DNA of 64,000 nucleotides from Staphylococcus aureus (GCF_001027105.1 NZ_CP011526.1:930001-994000), one strand, 5' to 3'. Positions 21,294 through 30,184 are shown, counted from the stretch's first letter. Numbers and translations: made by a program. The notes: generated from the sequence alone by a model not told the origin.

Positions 21294-21792
21294 ATTTAAA
21301 GGGAACAATATACCATATGAATACGCAGCAGGTGCAGATGTGAGTGATTCTATTAACGGGAATCCAATTAAGTCATTTCCATTTGAAGTAATTGAATTAC
21401 CGGAAGGGACTAAATATCTTGCTTGGTCTTTAATTGACTATGATGCAATTCCTGTATGTGGCTTTGCTTGGATTCATTGGAGTGTAGCTAATGTAAGTGT
21501 TAGTGGCAATTCAATTTCTATAAAAGCAGATTTATCAAGAACAAAGGGCGACTATGTACAAGGTAAAAATAGCTTTACTAGTGGGTTGTTGGCTGAAGAT
21601 TTTTCAGAAATAGAAAATCACTATGTAGGACCTACACCACCTGATCAAGATCATCAATATGAATTAACAGTTTATGCGTTAGATCATTCTTTAAATTTGA
21701 AGAATGGGTTCTACTTGAATGAATTTTTAAAAGAAGTAAATCAACATAAAATTGATCAAACAAGTATTAACCTTATAGGAAGAAAAATTTAA
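21277..21792 (+). CDS. PEBP/YbhB-family (Raf kinase inhibitor-like) protein
   Basis: This 171-residue cytosolic protein has the phosphatidylethanolamine-binding-protein fold. Seen are LIDYDAIPVCGFAWIHWSVANV (family D-x-D-A-P and F-x-H-W region) and YVGPTPPDQDHQYELTVYALD, matching the Y-x-G-P-x-P-P-x-x-x-H-x-Y ligand-pocket motif. Bacterial members bind small anions or lipid headgroups, and their roles are mostly unknown. It has no signal peptide. It starts within the transporter gene behind AAGGAGAG and closes the four-gene operon, implying that it binds or helps convert the same metabolite. Confidence 0.8.
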   Translation: MKIKTEFKGNNIPYEYAAGADVSDSINGNPIKSFPFEVIELPEGTKYLAWSLIDYDAIPVCGFAWIHWSVANVSVSGNSISIKADLSRTKGDYVQGKNSFTSGLLAEDFSEIENHYVGPTPPDQDHQYELTVYALDHSLNLKNGFYLNEFLKEVNQHKIDQTSINLIGRKI

Positions 21793-22102
21793 TACTAAAT
21801 ATCTCATCAATATAAAATTGTTCAATTAAAAGTACAAAGAAACAAAGGTTTTAATTTATATATTAGGTACGGCGTTCGCTATAATGCAAAGAAGTAATTA
21901 AATTTAAGAAATGTAAACTTAGTTATTGTAATGTGAATTTATTTGAAAAAATAGAAAGTATTAACAATTATAGCTTTTACATTAATTAAAATTTATTTTT
22001 AAAAACAAGTAAACAATTTACATACTTATAATTTTTGAAAATTTTCAATTTGTGTTATATTGATTTTGTAAGATACTTTAACTCACAAAGGAGAGAGAGT
22101 AT
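21793..22102. other. Intergenic region, 310 bases, AT-rich
   Basis: I see no gene or clear terminator here. Close to the Eap-like gene, TTGAAA (22035-22040) and TATATT (22056-22061) are a possible but short-spaced (15 base) promoter. I found no clean GTTAA-N6-GTTAA SaeR site. Confidence 0.4.
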
Positions 22103-22537
22103 ATGAAATTAAAATCATTTATAACTGTAACTTTGGCACTGGGCATGATCGCAACGACTGGCGCTACTGTGGCAGGTAATGAGGTATCTGCAGCAGAAAA
22201 GGACAAACTACCGGCAACTCAAAAAGCTAAAGAAATGCAAAATGTTCCATATACAATTGCAGTAGATGGCATTATGGCTTTCAATCAATCTTACTTAAAT
22301 TTACCAAAAGATAGCCAATTATCATATTTAGATTTAGGAAATAAAGTTAAAGCTTTGTTATATGATGAACGCGGTGTAACACCTGAGAAGATTCGAAATG
22401 CAAAATCTGCCGTTTACACGATTACTTGGAAAGATGGTAGTAAAAAAGAAGTGGATCTTAAGAAAGATAGCTACACAGCAAACTTGTTTGATTCAAATTC
22501 AATTAAACAAATTGATATTAATGTAAAAACTAAATAA
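22103..22537 (+). CDS. Secreted Eap homologue (EapH), single MAP/EAP domain
   Basis: This 144-residue secreted protein has a Sec signal peptide (about 1-30: MKLKSFITVTLALGMIATTGATVAG, cleavage probably after VSA) followed by one EAP (MAP) repeat domain (about 47-144). The domain begins NVPYTIAVDG and contains LGNKVKALLYDERGVTPEKIRNAKSAVYTITWKDGSKKEVDLK, the typical beta-grasp-like pattern. S. aureus EapH1 and EapH2 are single-domain relatives of Eap that inhibit neutrophil serine proteases in the host. I cannot tell from memory which of the two this is. AAGGAGAGAGAG precedes the ATG. It is monocistronic, with a strong terminator. Confidence 0.88.
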   Translation: MKLKSFITVTLALGMIATTGATVAGNEVSAAEKDKLPATQKAKEMQNVPYTIAVDGIMAFNQSYLNLPKDSQLSYLDLGNKVKALLYDERGVTPEKIRNAKSAVYTITWKDGSKKEVDLKKDSYTANLFDSNSIKQIDINVKTK

Positions 22538-22601
22538 ACACTTAAAATTATCAAATTCAACATGAAGCATTTAATTTTACAGTGATGATTATAAAATAAT
22601 T

Positions 22602-22652
22602 GCCTTGATACAAAGATTACTCGTAAATGACATCTTTGTATTAAGGCTTTTT
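22602..22652 (+). terminator. Strong terminator after the Eap homologue
   Basis: Sixteen-base arms GCCTTGATACAAAGAT (22602-22617) and ATCTTTGTATTAAGGC (22632-22647) pair with a G-T wobble, followed by T5. Confidence 0.9.
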
Positions 22653-22720
22653 CTAAATTTAAAAGTGATGGGTTAGAGGTCATTGAGCTTTAAAATATTC
22701 AAAATACAAAACATTAATGG

Positions 22721-22754
22721 CCAAAAATAAAAGCCGCCTTTATCTGGGCAGCTT
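22721..22754 (-). terminator. Terminator after the small YjzD-like gene (minus strand)
   Basis: AAGCCGCC (22731-22738) pairs with GGCAGCTT (22747-22754). On the minus strand a T-rich stretch (complement of CCAAAAATAA) follows. Confidence 0.65.
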
Positions 22755-22793
22755 CAATAATAAGAAAGACATATTTCATTTTATACTAAATAG

Positions 22794-22979
22794 TTATTGT
22801 GATGAATCTTTCGGCGGTTTAATTACTGCAGCAAAAATTGCTGTGAAAATCGTGAACAATACTGCCATGATAATTGGATTCACTACATTTAAGCTGTCTC
22901 CACCTACTAGGCTATTAAGTACAAAGTTAACCATTTGCATTAATAATAATGCCCAAAAGAATGTTACGAGGTGTTTCAT
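22794..22979 (-). CDS. Small membrane protein, YjzD/DUF2929 type
   Basis: This is a 61-residue protein with two hydrophobic helices (MKHLVTFFWALLLMQMVNFVLNSL and VNPIIMAVLFTIFTAIFAAVI) and a short charged tail. The start (T-F-F-W-A-L-L-L) matches the DUF2929/YjzD family; Bacillus yjzD also lies near fabH. A good Shine-Dalgarno GTGGAGGT precedes the ATG on the minus strand, and a terminator follows, which supports a real gene. Function unknown. It is divergent from fabH by 294 bases. Confidence 0.75.
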   Translation of the reverse strand: MKHLVTFFWALLLMQMVNFVLNSLVGGDSLNVVNPIIMAVLFTIFTAIFAAVIKPPKDSSQ

Positions 22980-23202
22980 GTCATTCTACCTCCACTTTAA
23001 TTATATATATTTTATTTTAAGTGAAAGTTAGAAATTTGTATAGTAACATCTCATATATTTTGACCATATTATACAGTTTAAATAAATGATTTTATCTGAA
23101 TGGCTATTCTAAATTAAGCGCATTAAAACCAATTTCATACTGAAATTTGACGATAATAAAGCATTAAAATTTTATTAACTAGTCAATATTCCTACCTCTG
23201 AC

Positions 23203-23231
23203 TTGAGTTTAAAAAGTAATCTATGTTAAAT
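23203..23231 (+). promoter_or_regulatory. Promoter of fabH-fabF
   Basis: TTGAGT (23203-23208) and TTAAAT (23226-23231) are spaced by 17 bases. The -10 abuts the FapR-type palindrome. Upstream to 22980 the region is AT-rich with no gene. Confidence 0.6.
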
Positions 23232-23247
23232 TAATACCTGGTATTAA
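23231..23247. promoter_or_regulatory. FapR-type operator upstream of fabH
   Basis: TTAATACCTGGTATTAA is a perfect 17-bp palindrome matching the FapR consensus (TTAGTACCTNGTACTAA type). It covers the probable transcription start of fabH-fabF. FapR represses fatty acid synthesis genes and is released by malonyl-CoA. Confidence 0.85.
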
Positions 23248-23273
23248 AAATTTTATTAAGAAGGTGTTCAACT

Positions 23274-24215
23274 ATGAACGTGGGTATTAAAGGTTTTGGT
23301 GCATATGCGCCAGAAAAGATTATTGACAATGCCTATTTTGAGCAATTTTTAGATACATCTGATGAATGGATTTCTAAGATGACTGGAATTAAAGAAAGAC
23401 ATTGGGCAGATGATGATCAAGATACTTCAGATTTAGCATATGAAGCAAGTTTAAAAGCAATCGCTGACGCTGGTATTCAGCCCGAAGATATAGATATGAT
23501 AATTGTTGCCACAGCAACTGGAGATATGCCATTTCCAACTGTCGCAAATATGTTGCAAGAACGTTTAGGGACGGGCAAAGTTGCCTCTATGGATCAACTT
23601 GCAGCATGTTCTGGATTTATGTATTCAATGATTACAGCTAAACAATATGTTCAATCTGGAGATTATCATAACATTTTAGTTGTCGGTGCAGATAAATTAT
23701 CTAAAATAACAGATTTAACTGACCGTTCTACTGCAGTTCTATTTGGAGATGGTGCAGGTGCGGTTATCATCGGTGAAGTTTCAGATGGCAGAGGTATTAT
23801 AAGTTATGAAATGGGTTCTGATGGCACAGGTGGTAAACATTTATATTTAGATAAAGATACTGGTAAACTGAAAATGAATGGTCGAGAAGTATTTAAATTT
23901 GCTGTTAGAATTATGGGTGATGCATCAACACGTGTAGTTGAAAAAGCGAATTTAACATCAGATGATATAGATTTATTTATTCCTCATCAAGCTAATATTA
24001 GAATTATGGAATCAGCTAGAGAACGCTTAGGTATTTCAAAAGACAAAATGAGTGTTTCTGTAAATAAATATGGAAATACTTCAGCTGCGTCAATACCTTT
24101 AAGTATCGATCAAGAATTAAAAAATGGTAAAATCAAAGATGATGATACAATTGTTCTTGTCGGATTCGGTGGCGGCCTAACTTGGGGCGCAATGACAATA
24201 AAATGGGGAAAATAG
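23274..24215 (+). CDS. fabH: Beta-ketoacyl-ACP synthase III
   Basis: This 313-residue condensing enzyme starts fatty acid synthesis by joining acyl-CoA primers (branched in staphylococci) to malonyl-ACP. The catalytic triad is visible: Cys112 ([10 protein letters not shown]), His in [10 protein letters not shown] and Asn in [12 protein letters not shown]. Length and motifs are complete. ATG follows AAGAAGGTGTTC. fabF follows after 11 bases, and the pair sits behind a FapR-type operator, so expression should follow malonyl-CoA level. Confidence 0.96.
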
Positions 24216-24226
24216 GAGGATAACGA

Positions 24227-25471
24227 ATGAGTCAAAATAAAAGAGTAGTTATTACAGGTATGGGAGCCCTTTCTCCAATCGGTAATGATGTCAAAACAAC
24301 ATGGGAGAATGCTCTAAAAGGCGTAAATGGTATCGATAAAATTACACGTATCGATACTGAACCTTATAGCGTTCACTTAGCAGGAGAACTTAAAAACTTT
24401 AATATTGAAGATCATATCGACAAAAAAGAAGCGCGTCGTATGGATAGATTTACTCAATATGCAATTGTAGCAGCTAGAGAGGCTGTTAAAGATGCGCAAT
24501 TAGATATCAATGAAAATACTGCAGATCGAATCGGTGTATGGATTGGTTCTGGTATCGGTGGTATGGAAACATTTGAAATTGCACATAAACAATTAATGGA
24601 TAAAGGCCCAAGACGTGTGAGTCCATTTTTCGTACCAATGTTAATTCCTGATATGGCAACTGGGCAAGTATCAATTGACTTAGGTGCAAAAGGACCAAAT
24701 GGTGCAACAGTTACAGCATGTGCAACAGGTACAAATTCAATCGGAGAAGCATTTAAAATTGTGCAACGCGGTGATGCAGATGCAATGATTACTGGTGGTA
24801 CAGAAGCACCAATTACTCATATGGCAATTGCTGGTTTCAGTGCAAGTCGAGCGCTTTCTACAAATGATGACATTGAAACAGCATGTCGTCCATTCCAAGA
24901 AGGTAGAGATGGTTTTGTTATGGGTGAAGGTGCTGGTATTTTAGTAATTGAATCTTTAGAATCAGCACAAGCTCGAGGTGCCAATATTTATGCTGAGATA
25001 GTTGGCTATGGTACTACAGGTGATGCTTATCATATTACAGCGCCAGCTCCAGAAGGTGAAGGTGGTTCTAGAGCAATGCAAGCAGCTATGGATGATGCTG
25101 GTATTGAACCTAAAGATGTACAATACTTAAATGCCCATGGTACAAGTACTCCTGTTGGTGACTTAAATGAAGTTAAAGCTATTAAAAATACATTTGGTGA
25201 AGCAGCTAAACACTTAAAAGTTAGCTCAACAAAATCAATGACTGGTCACTTACTTGGTGCAACAGGTGGAATTGAAGCAATCTTCTCAGCGCTTTCAATT
25301 AAAGACTCTAAAGTCGCACCGACAATTCATGCGGTAACACCAGATCCAGAATGTGATTTGGATATTGTTCCAAATGAAGCGCAAGACCTTGATATTACTT
25401 ATGCAATGAGTAATAGCTTAGGATTCGGTGGACATAACGCAGTATTAGTATTCAAGAAATTTGAAGCATAA
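24227..25471 (+). CDS. fabF: Beta-ketoacyl-ACP synthase II
   Basis: This 414-residue elongation condensing enzyme of type II fatty acid synthesis adds two-carbon units from malonyl-ACP. The Cys-His-His triad is Cys165 (TACATGTNS), His304 (NAHGTSTP) and His341 ([11 protein letters not shown]). It is complete and is the known target of platensimycin-type inhibitors. GGAGGATAACGA precedes the ATG. It is second in the fabHF operon and ends in a bidirectional terminator shared with the convergent DUF3899 gene. Confidence 0.96.
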   Translation: MSQNKRVVITGMGALSPIGNDVKTTWENALKGVNGIDKITRIDTEPYSVHLAGELKNFNIEDHIDKKEARRMDRFTQYAIVAAREAVKDAQLDINENTADRIGVWIGSGIGGMETFEIAHKQLMDKGPRRVSPFFVPMLIPDMATGQVSIDLGAKGPNGATVTACATGTNSIGEAFKIVQRGDADAMITGGTEAPITHMAIAGFSASRALSTNDDIETACRPFQEGRDGFVMGEGAGILVIESLESAQARGANIYAEIVGYGTTGDAYHITAPAPEGEGGSRAMQAAMDDAGIEPKDVQYLNAHGTSTPVGDLNEVKAIKNTFGEAAKHLKVSSTKSMTGHLLGATGGIEAIFSALSIKDSKVAPTIHAVTPDPECDLDIVPNEAQDLDITYAMSNSLGFGGHNAVLVFKKFEA

Positions 25472-25476
25472 CTATA

Positions 25477-25517
25477 AAAATCTTCAGTAACGTTGTTTTA
25501 GTTACTGAAGATTTTTT
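25477..25517. terminator. Bidirectional terminator between fabF and the DUF3899 gene
   Basis: TCTTCAGTAAC (25481-25491) and GTTACTGAAGA (25501-25511) are perfect arms with A5 on the left and T6 on the right, so both strands end in T runs. Confidence 0.85.
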
Positions 25518-25525
25518 CAGTTTCT

Positions 25526-25897
25526 TTATACTAAGATGAGCGACAGCACAATCGTCATAATAAAATATAAAATATTTATTAATAATAAGGGGATTATCCA
25601 TGTAGAAACAAAGTAATGCTCTTTTTTTACCTCTTGTGGGTTGAAAAATGGATCATCAGAGATAGACTTCTTCTTTTTCGAAGATGACATTTGATACTTT
25701 AATCTTCTAAAACCATAACTTGTCGCATCAAAAATGCCTTCTTGTACAAGTAAAATCAAAAATATGCTAATAAAAATAATTAATGAAACATAAAACAATA
25801 TATTTAAATATGTAATGATAGTATGGCTATTAAAAAGCCATATAATAAACGTTAATATTGGCGTTATTAGTGCCATTCCAAGCCATTTTTTCAACAT
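25526..25897 (-). CDS. DUF3899-type membrane protein
   Basis: This 123-residue protein has three or four hydrophobic helices: one near the N-terminus, one at about 30-52 (NILFYVSLIIFISIFLILLVQE) and one at the C-terminus (WIIPLLLINILYFIMTIVLSLIL). Between them is a basic cytosolic loop, YGFRRLKYQMSSSKKKKSISDDPFF. It resembles DUF3899 proteins of unknown function. A good Shine-Dalgarno (GTGGGAGTGATC) precedes the ATG on the minus strand. It converges on fabF; nothing further can be said about its role. Confidence 0.7.
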   Translation of the reverse strand: MLKKWLGMALITPILTFIIWLFNSHTIITYLNILFYVSLIIFISIFLILLVQEGIFDATSYGFRRLKYQMSSSKKKKSISDDPFFNPQEVKKEHYFVSTWIIPLLLINILYFIMTIVLSLILV

Positions 25898-26035
25898 TTG
25901 ATCACTCCCACTTATAGAAAACTCTTACGCATAGTTTACATTAAAATCAGACATTGAGGAATGATTTTTTAATTTCTTCAGCTTTATTGAAATTCTAAAA
26001 TCAATCATTCTTCATTAGTTTAAAGCAAAAAAATA

Positions 26036-26065
26036 TTGATATATAGTAAATATTGTATATATAAT
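26036..26065 (+). promoter_or_regulatory. SigA promoter of the opp3 operon
   Basis: TTGATA (26036-26041) and TATAAT (26060-26065) are spaced by 18 bases, followed directly by the CodY box. Confidence 0.75.
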
Positions 26066-26073
26066 ATTAGTTA

Positions 26074-26088
26074 AGATTTCAGAAAATT
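26074..26088 (+). promoter_or_regulatory. CodY box at the opp3 promoter
   Basis: AGATTTCAGAAAATT matches the CodY consensus AATTTTCWGAAAATT at 13 of 15 positions. It lies just downstream of the -10 element, over the expected transcription start, a position that would block transcription when branched-chain amino acids and GTP are plentiful. Confidence 0.8.
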
Positions 26089-26139
26089 TTGAAGGGAATG
26101 GAAATTTAGAAATCGGAATTTGTTAGAGGAGGGGATTAG

Positions 26140-27066
26140 ATGGGGAAATATATTTTCAAACGATTTATTTATATGCTTATTTCTTTATTTATTATTATTA
26201 CAATTACATTTTTCTTAATGAAATTAATGCCAGGTTCGCCATTTAACGATGCTAAATTAAATGCTGAACAAAAAGAAATTTTAAATGAAAAATATGGATT
26301 AAATGATCCTGTAGCTACGCAGTATTTACATTATTTAAAAAATGTTGTTACAGGCGATTTTGGTAATTCATTCCAGTATCATAATCAACCTGTGTGGGAT
26401 TTGATTAAACCGAGACTACTACCTTCTTTTGAAATGGGTCTTACAGCAATGTTCATCGGTGTGATACTGGGACTTATTTTAGGTGTTGCAGCAGCTACTA
26501 AACAAAATTCTTGGGTTGACTATACAACTACAGTTATTTCAGTTATTGCAGTATCTGTACCATCTTTTGTACTTGCTGTACTTTTACAATATGTATTTGC
26601 AGTTAAATTAAGATGGTTCCCAGTAGCTGGATGGGAAGGTTTTTCGACCGCGATATTACCGTCACTTGCATTATCTGCAGCTGTTTTAGCAACTGTCGCC
26701 AGATACATAAGAGCAGAGATGATAGAGGTATTAAGTTCAGACTATATTTTATTAGCGAGAGCTAAAGGTAATTCGACAATGCGTGTACTTTTTGGACATG
26801 CACTTAGAAATGCTTTAATTCCAATTATTACAATTATCGTTCCCATGTTAGCAAGTATTTTAACAGGCACTTTAACAATTGAAAATATTTTTGGAGTTCC
26901 TGGATTAGGGGATCAATTCGTACGTTCAATTACAACAAATGATTTCTCAGTAATCATGGCAATCACACTATTATTTAGCACACTGTTTATCGTTTCTATT
27001 TTTATTGTAGATATTTTGTACGGTGTGATAGATCCACGAATTCGTGTTCAAGGAGGTAAAAAATAA
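26140..27066 (+). CDS. opp3B: Oligopeptide ABC transporter permease Opp3B
   Basis: This 308-residue inner-membrane permease of the DppB/OppB type has about six helices. The N-terminus (FKRFIYMLISLFIIITITFFLMKLMPGSPF) and the cytoplasmic EAA loop (SSDYILLARAKGNSTMRVLFGHALRNALIPI, near 190-225) are typical; the loop contacts the ATPases. GAGGAGGGG precedes the ATG. It is the first gene of the five-gene opp3BCDFA operon. In S. aureus Opp3 is the main nutritional oligopeptide importer, which agrees with the CodY box at the promoter. Confidence 0.93.
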   Translation: MGKYIFKRFIYMLISLFIIITITFFLMKLMPGSPFNDAKLNAEQKEILNEKYGLNDPVATQYLHYLKNVVTGDFGNSFQYHNQPVWDLIKPRLLPSFEMGLTAMFIGVILGLILGVAAATKQNSWVDYTTTVISVIAVSVPSFVLAVLLQYVFAVKLRWFPVAGWEGFSTAILPSLALSAAVLATVARYIRAEMIEVLSSDYILLARAKGNSTMRVLFGHALRNALIPIITIIVPMLASILTGTLTIENIFGVPGLGDQFVRSITTNDFSVIMAITLLFSTLFIVSIFIVDILYGVIDPRIRVQGGKK

Positions 27067-28136
27067 TGGCTGAAAATAAAAACAATTTGTCGATTAACGA
27101 CGATCATTCTAATGCAGCTATGACGCATACCTCTGACGCTATCGCATCATCTGATTTTATTATTAGAGAATTAGATTTGAATCAGGAACCTGAAATGCAA
27201 CGAGAAAGCAAAAACTTTTGGCAAGATGCTTGGGCTCAGTTAAAACGAAATAAGTTAGCTGTTGTCGGTATGATAGGTTTAATTATCATTGTAATATTTG
27301 CTTTTATCGGTCCAGTTATAAATAAACATGATTATGCTGAACAAAATGTAGAACATAGAAATCTTCCGGCAAAAATACCTGTATTAGACAAAGTTCCATT
27401 TTTACCTTTTGATGGTAAAGATGCAGATGGCAAGGATGCTTATAAAGCAGCAAATGCTAAAGAAAATTATTGGTTTGGTACTGATCAGTTGGGTCGAGAT
27501 TTATGGACAAGAACATGGAAAGGTGCTCAAATTTCATTGTTTATCGGTGTTGTTGCAGCGATGTTAGATATTTTTATTGGTGTTGTATATGGTGCGATTT
27601 CTGGATTCTTCGGTGGACGTGTCGATACGATTATGCAACGTATACTTGAAGTCATAGCATCTATTCCGAATTTAATTGTCGTAATTTTATTTGTATTAAT
27701 TTTTGAACCATCCATTTGGACAATTATATTGGCTATGTCTATCACAGGCTGGTTAGGCATGAGCAGAGTTGTACGTGGAGAATTTTTAAAATTAAAAAAT
27801 CAAGAGTTTGTCATGGCTTCGAAAACATTGGGGGCTTCAAAATTCAAATTGATATTTAAGCATATTTTACCTAATACATTAGGTGCTATCGTGGTTACAT
27901 CAATGTTTACAGTACCTAGTGCTATTTTCTTCGAAGCATTTTTAAGTTTCATTGGTATAGGTGTACCCGCACCTCAAACATCGTTAGGGTCATTAGTAAA
28001 TGATGGGCGCGCAATGTTATTAATTTATCCACATGAATTATTTATACCAGCAATGATTTTAAGTTTATTAATTCTATTCTTTTACTTATTTAGTGATGGA
28101 TTACGTGATGCATTTGATCCGAAAATGCGTAAATAA
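27066..28136 (+). CDS. opp3C: Oligopeptide ABC transporter permease Opp3C
   Basis: This 356-residue DppC/OppC-type permease pairs with Opp3B. It has a long charged N-terminal tail (about 60 residues), the OppC_N segment NFWQDAWAQLKRNKLAVVGMIGLIIIVIFAFIGPVI, an extracytoplasmic insert and the FGTDQLGRDLWTRTWKGAQISLFIG signature. The EAA loop is NQEFVMASKTLGASKFKLIFKHILPN. The ATG overlaps the opp3B stop codon by one base, so translation is coupled. Confidence 0.93.
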   Translation: MAENKNNLSINDDHSNAAMTHTSDAIASSDFIIRELDLNQEPEMQRESKNFWQDAWAQLKRNKLAVVGMIGLIIIVIFAFIGPVINKHDYAEQNVEHRNLPAKIPVLDKVPFLPFDGKDADGKDAYKAANAKENYWFGTDQLGRDLWTRTWKGAQISLFIGVVAAMLDIFIGVVYGAISGFFGGRVDTIMQRILEVIASIPNLIVVILFVLIFEPSIWTIILAMSITGWLGMSRVVRGEFLKLKNQEFVMASKTLGASKFKLIFKHILPNTLGAIVVTSMFTVPSAIFFEAFLSFIGIGVPAPQTSLGSLVNDGRAMLLIYPHELFIPAMILSLLILFFYLFSDGLRDAFDPKMRK

Positions 28137-28152
28137 AAAGGGGGCATAGCAT

Positions 28153-29235
28153 ATGACTGAAAGAATATTAGAAGTAAATGATTTGCATGTTTCCTTTGAT
28201 ATTACAGCAGGGGAAGTGCAGGCAGTGAGAGGCGTAGATTTTTATTTGAACAAAGGGGAAACATTGGCAATTGTTGGTGAATCAGGTTCAGGTAAATCTG
28301 TAACAACAAAAGCAATTACAAAATTATTCCAAGGGAACACAGGAAGAATTAAAAAGGGAGAAATTTTATTTTTAGGGGAAGATTTAGCAAAAAAACCTGA
28401 AAATGAGTTGATTAAATTACGTGGCAAAGATATTTCAATGATCTTTCAAGATCCAATGACATCTTTAAACCCAACGATGCAAATTGGTAAACAAGTCATG
28501 GAACCATTAATTAAGCACAAAAATTATAGTAAAGCACAAGCTAAAAAGCGCGCATTGGAAATACTAAATCTTGTAGGTTTACCAAATGCAGAAAAAAGAT
28601 TTAAAGCATATCCTCATCAATTTTCAGGTGGACAAAGGCAAAGAATTGTTATTGCAACCGCATTAGCTTGTGAACCTAAAGTGCTCATTGCTGATGAACC
28701 AACGACTGCATTAGACGTAACGATGCAGGCACAAATTTTAGATTTAATGAAAGAACTACAACAAAAAATCGATACAGCAATTATTTTTATAACGCATGAT
28801 TTAGGGGTTGTTGCGAATATTGCTGATAGAGTGGCAGTTATGTATGGTGGTCAAATGGTTGAAACAGGAGATGTTAACGAAATATTTTATGATCCAAAGC
28901 ATCCATATACATGGGGATTATTATCGTCAATGCCTGATTTATCAACAACAAATGACACACCATTACTAGCGATTCCTGGAGCGCCACCTGATTTATTACA
29001 CCCACCTAAAGGTGATGCATTTGCGAGACGTAGTCAATATGCATTAGATATTGATTTTAAAGTAGAACCACCGTGGTTTAAAGTTTCACCGACACATTTT
29101 GTGAAATCTTGGTTATTAGACGCACGTGCACCAAAAGTTGAACTACCCGAGCTGGTAAAACAACGTATGAAACCGATGCCTAATAATTATGAAAAACCAC
29201 TCAAGGTAGAAAGGGTGTCGTTCAATGAAAAATGA
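28153..29235 (+). CDS. opp3D: Oligopeptide ABC transporter ATPase Opp3D
   Basis: This 360-residue ATP-binding subunit has Walker A GESGSGKS (about 40-47), signature FSGGQRQRIVIA, Walker B VLIADEPTTALD and switch ITHDLGVVANIADRVAVMY. The C-terminal extension is long, ending in PPWFKVSPTHFVKSWLLDARAPKVE, and lacks the cysteine cluster common in other OppD/DppD proteins. It follows opp3C by 16 bases and overlaps opp3F by 11 bases. Confidence 0.94.
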   Translation: MTERILEVNDLHVSFDITAGEVQAVRGVDFYLNKGETLAIVGESGSGKSVTTKAITKLFQGNTGRIKKGEILFLGEDLAKKPENELIKLRGKDISMIFQDPMTSLNPTMQIGKQVMEPLIKHKNYSKAQAKKRALEILNLVGLPNAEKRFKAYPHQFSGGQRQRIVIATALACEPKVLIADEPTTALDVTMQAQILDLMKELQQKIDTAIIFITHDLGVVANIADRVAVMYGGQMVETGDVNEIFYDPKHPYTWGLLSSMPDLSTTNDTPLLAIPGAPPDLLHPPKGDAFARRSQYALDIDFKVEPPWFKVSPTHFVKSWLLDARAPKVELPELVKQRMKPMPNNYEKPLKVERVSFNEK

Positions 29236-30166
29236 TGAAGTGCTATTATCTATTAAAAATTTAAAGCAATATTTTAACGCAGGAAAGAAAAACGAAGTGA
29301 GAGCGATTGAAAATATTTCGTTTGATATATACAAAGGGGAAACATTAGGTTTAGTAGGAGAATCGGGGTGTGGTAAATCTACAACTGGTAAATCAATTAT
29401 TAAACTTAATGATATTACAAGTGGAGAAATTTTGTATGAGGGTATTGATATACAAAAGATTCGTAAACGTAAAGATTTGCTTAAATTTAATAAAAAGATA
29501 CAGATGATTTTTCAAGACCCATATGCGTCTTTAAATCCTAGGTTAAAAGTAATGGATATAGTAGCTGAAGGTATTGATATCCATCATTTAGCAACTGATA
29601 AGCGTGACCGAAAAAAACGTGTCTATGATTTACTTGAAACTGTTGGATTAAGTAAAGAACATGCCAATCGCTATCCTCATGAATTTTCAGGTGGACAACG
29701 CCAACGTATTGGAATTGCCCGTGCATTAGCCGTTGAACCAGAATTCATTATCGCGGACGAACCAATATCGGCATTGGATGTTTCAATCCAAGCTCAAGTA
29801 GTTAATTTATTATTAAAATTACAACGTGAAAGAGGGATTACGTTCCTATTTATAGCTCATGATCTATCAATGGTGAAGTATATTTCAGATCGTATTGCAG
29901 TCATGCATTTTGGGAAAATAGTTGAAATTGGACCGGCAGAAGAAATTTATCAAAATCCATTACACGATTATACTAAGTCTTTATTATCAGCCATTCCACA
30001 ACCTGATCCTGAATCAGAACGCAGTCGCAAACGATTTAGTTATATTGATGATGAAGCAAATAATCATTTAAGACAATTACATGAAATTAGACCGAATCAC
30101 TTTGTCTTTAGTACTGAAGAAGAAGCGGCACAACTACGAGAAAATAAATTGGTGACACAAAATTAA
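29225..30166 (+). CDS. opp3F: Oligopeptide ABC transporter ATPase Opp3F
   Basis: This 313-residue second ATPase forms a heterodimer with Opp3D. Walker A is GESGCGKST, signature FSGGQRQRIGIARAL, Walker B FIIADEPISALD and switch IAHDLSMVKYISDRIAVMHFG. The C-terminus (KRFSYIDDEANNHLRQLHEIRPNHFVF) also lacks a cysteine motif. Start overlaps the end of opp3D, behind GAAAGGGTG. The binding-protein gene follows after 18 bases. Confidence 0.94.
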   Translation: MKNDEVLLSIKNLKQYFNAGKKNEVRAIENISFDIYKGETLGLVGESGCGKSTTGKSIIKLNDITSGEILYEGIDIQKIRKRKDLLKFNKKIQMIFQDPYASLNPRLKVMDIVAEGIDIHHLATDKRDRKKRVYDLLETVGLSKEHANRYPHEFSGGQRQRIGIARALAVEPEFIIADEPISALDVSIQAQVVNLLLKLQRERGITFLFIAHDLSMVKYISDRIAVMHFGKIVEIGPAEEIYQNPLHDYTKSLLSAIPQPDPESERSRKRFSYIDDEANNHLRQLHEIRPNHFVFSTEEEAAQLRENKLVTQN

Positions 30167-30184
30167 GGGGAAGGGGGAAATGCA

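Noticed and set aside
21793-22102. SaeR binding site upstream of the Eap homologue
   Set aside because: No GTTAA-N6-GTTAA pair could be found, although eap-family genes are often Sae controlled.
22717-23031. 104-codon plus-strand frame opposite the YjzD-like gene
   Set aside because: It is antisense to a small gene with good ribosome binding site and family match, and has none itself.
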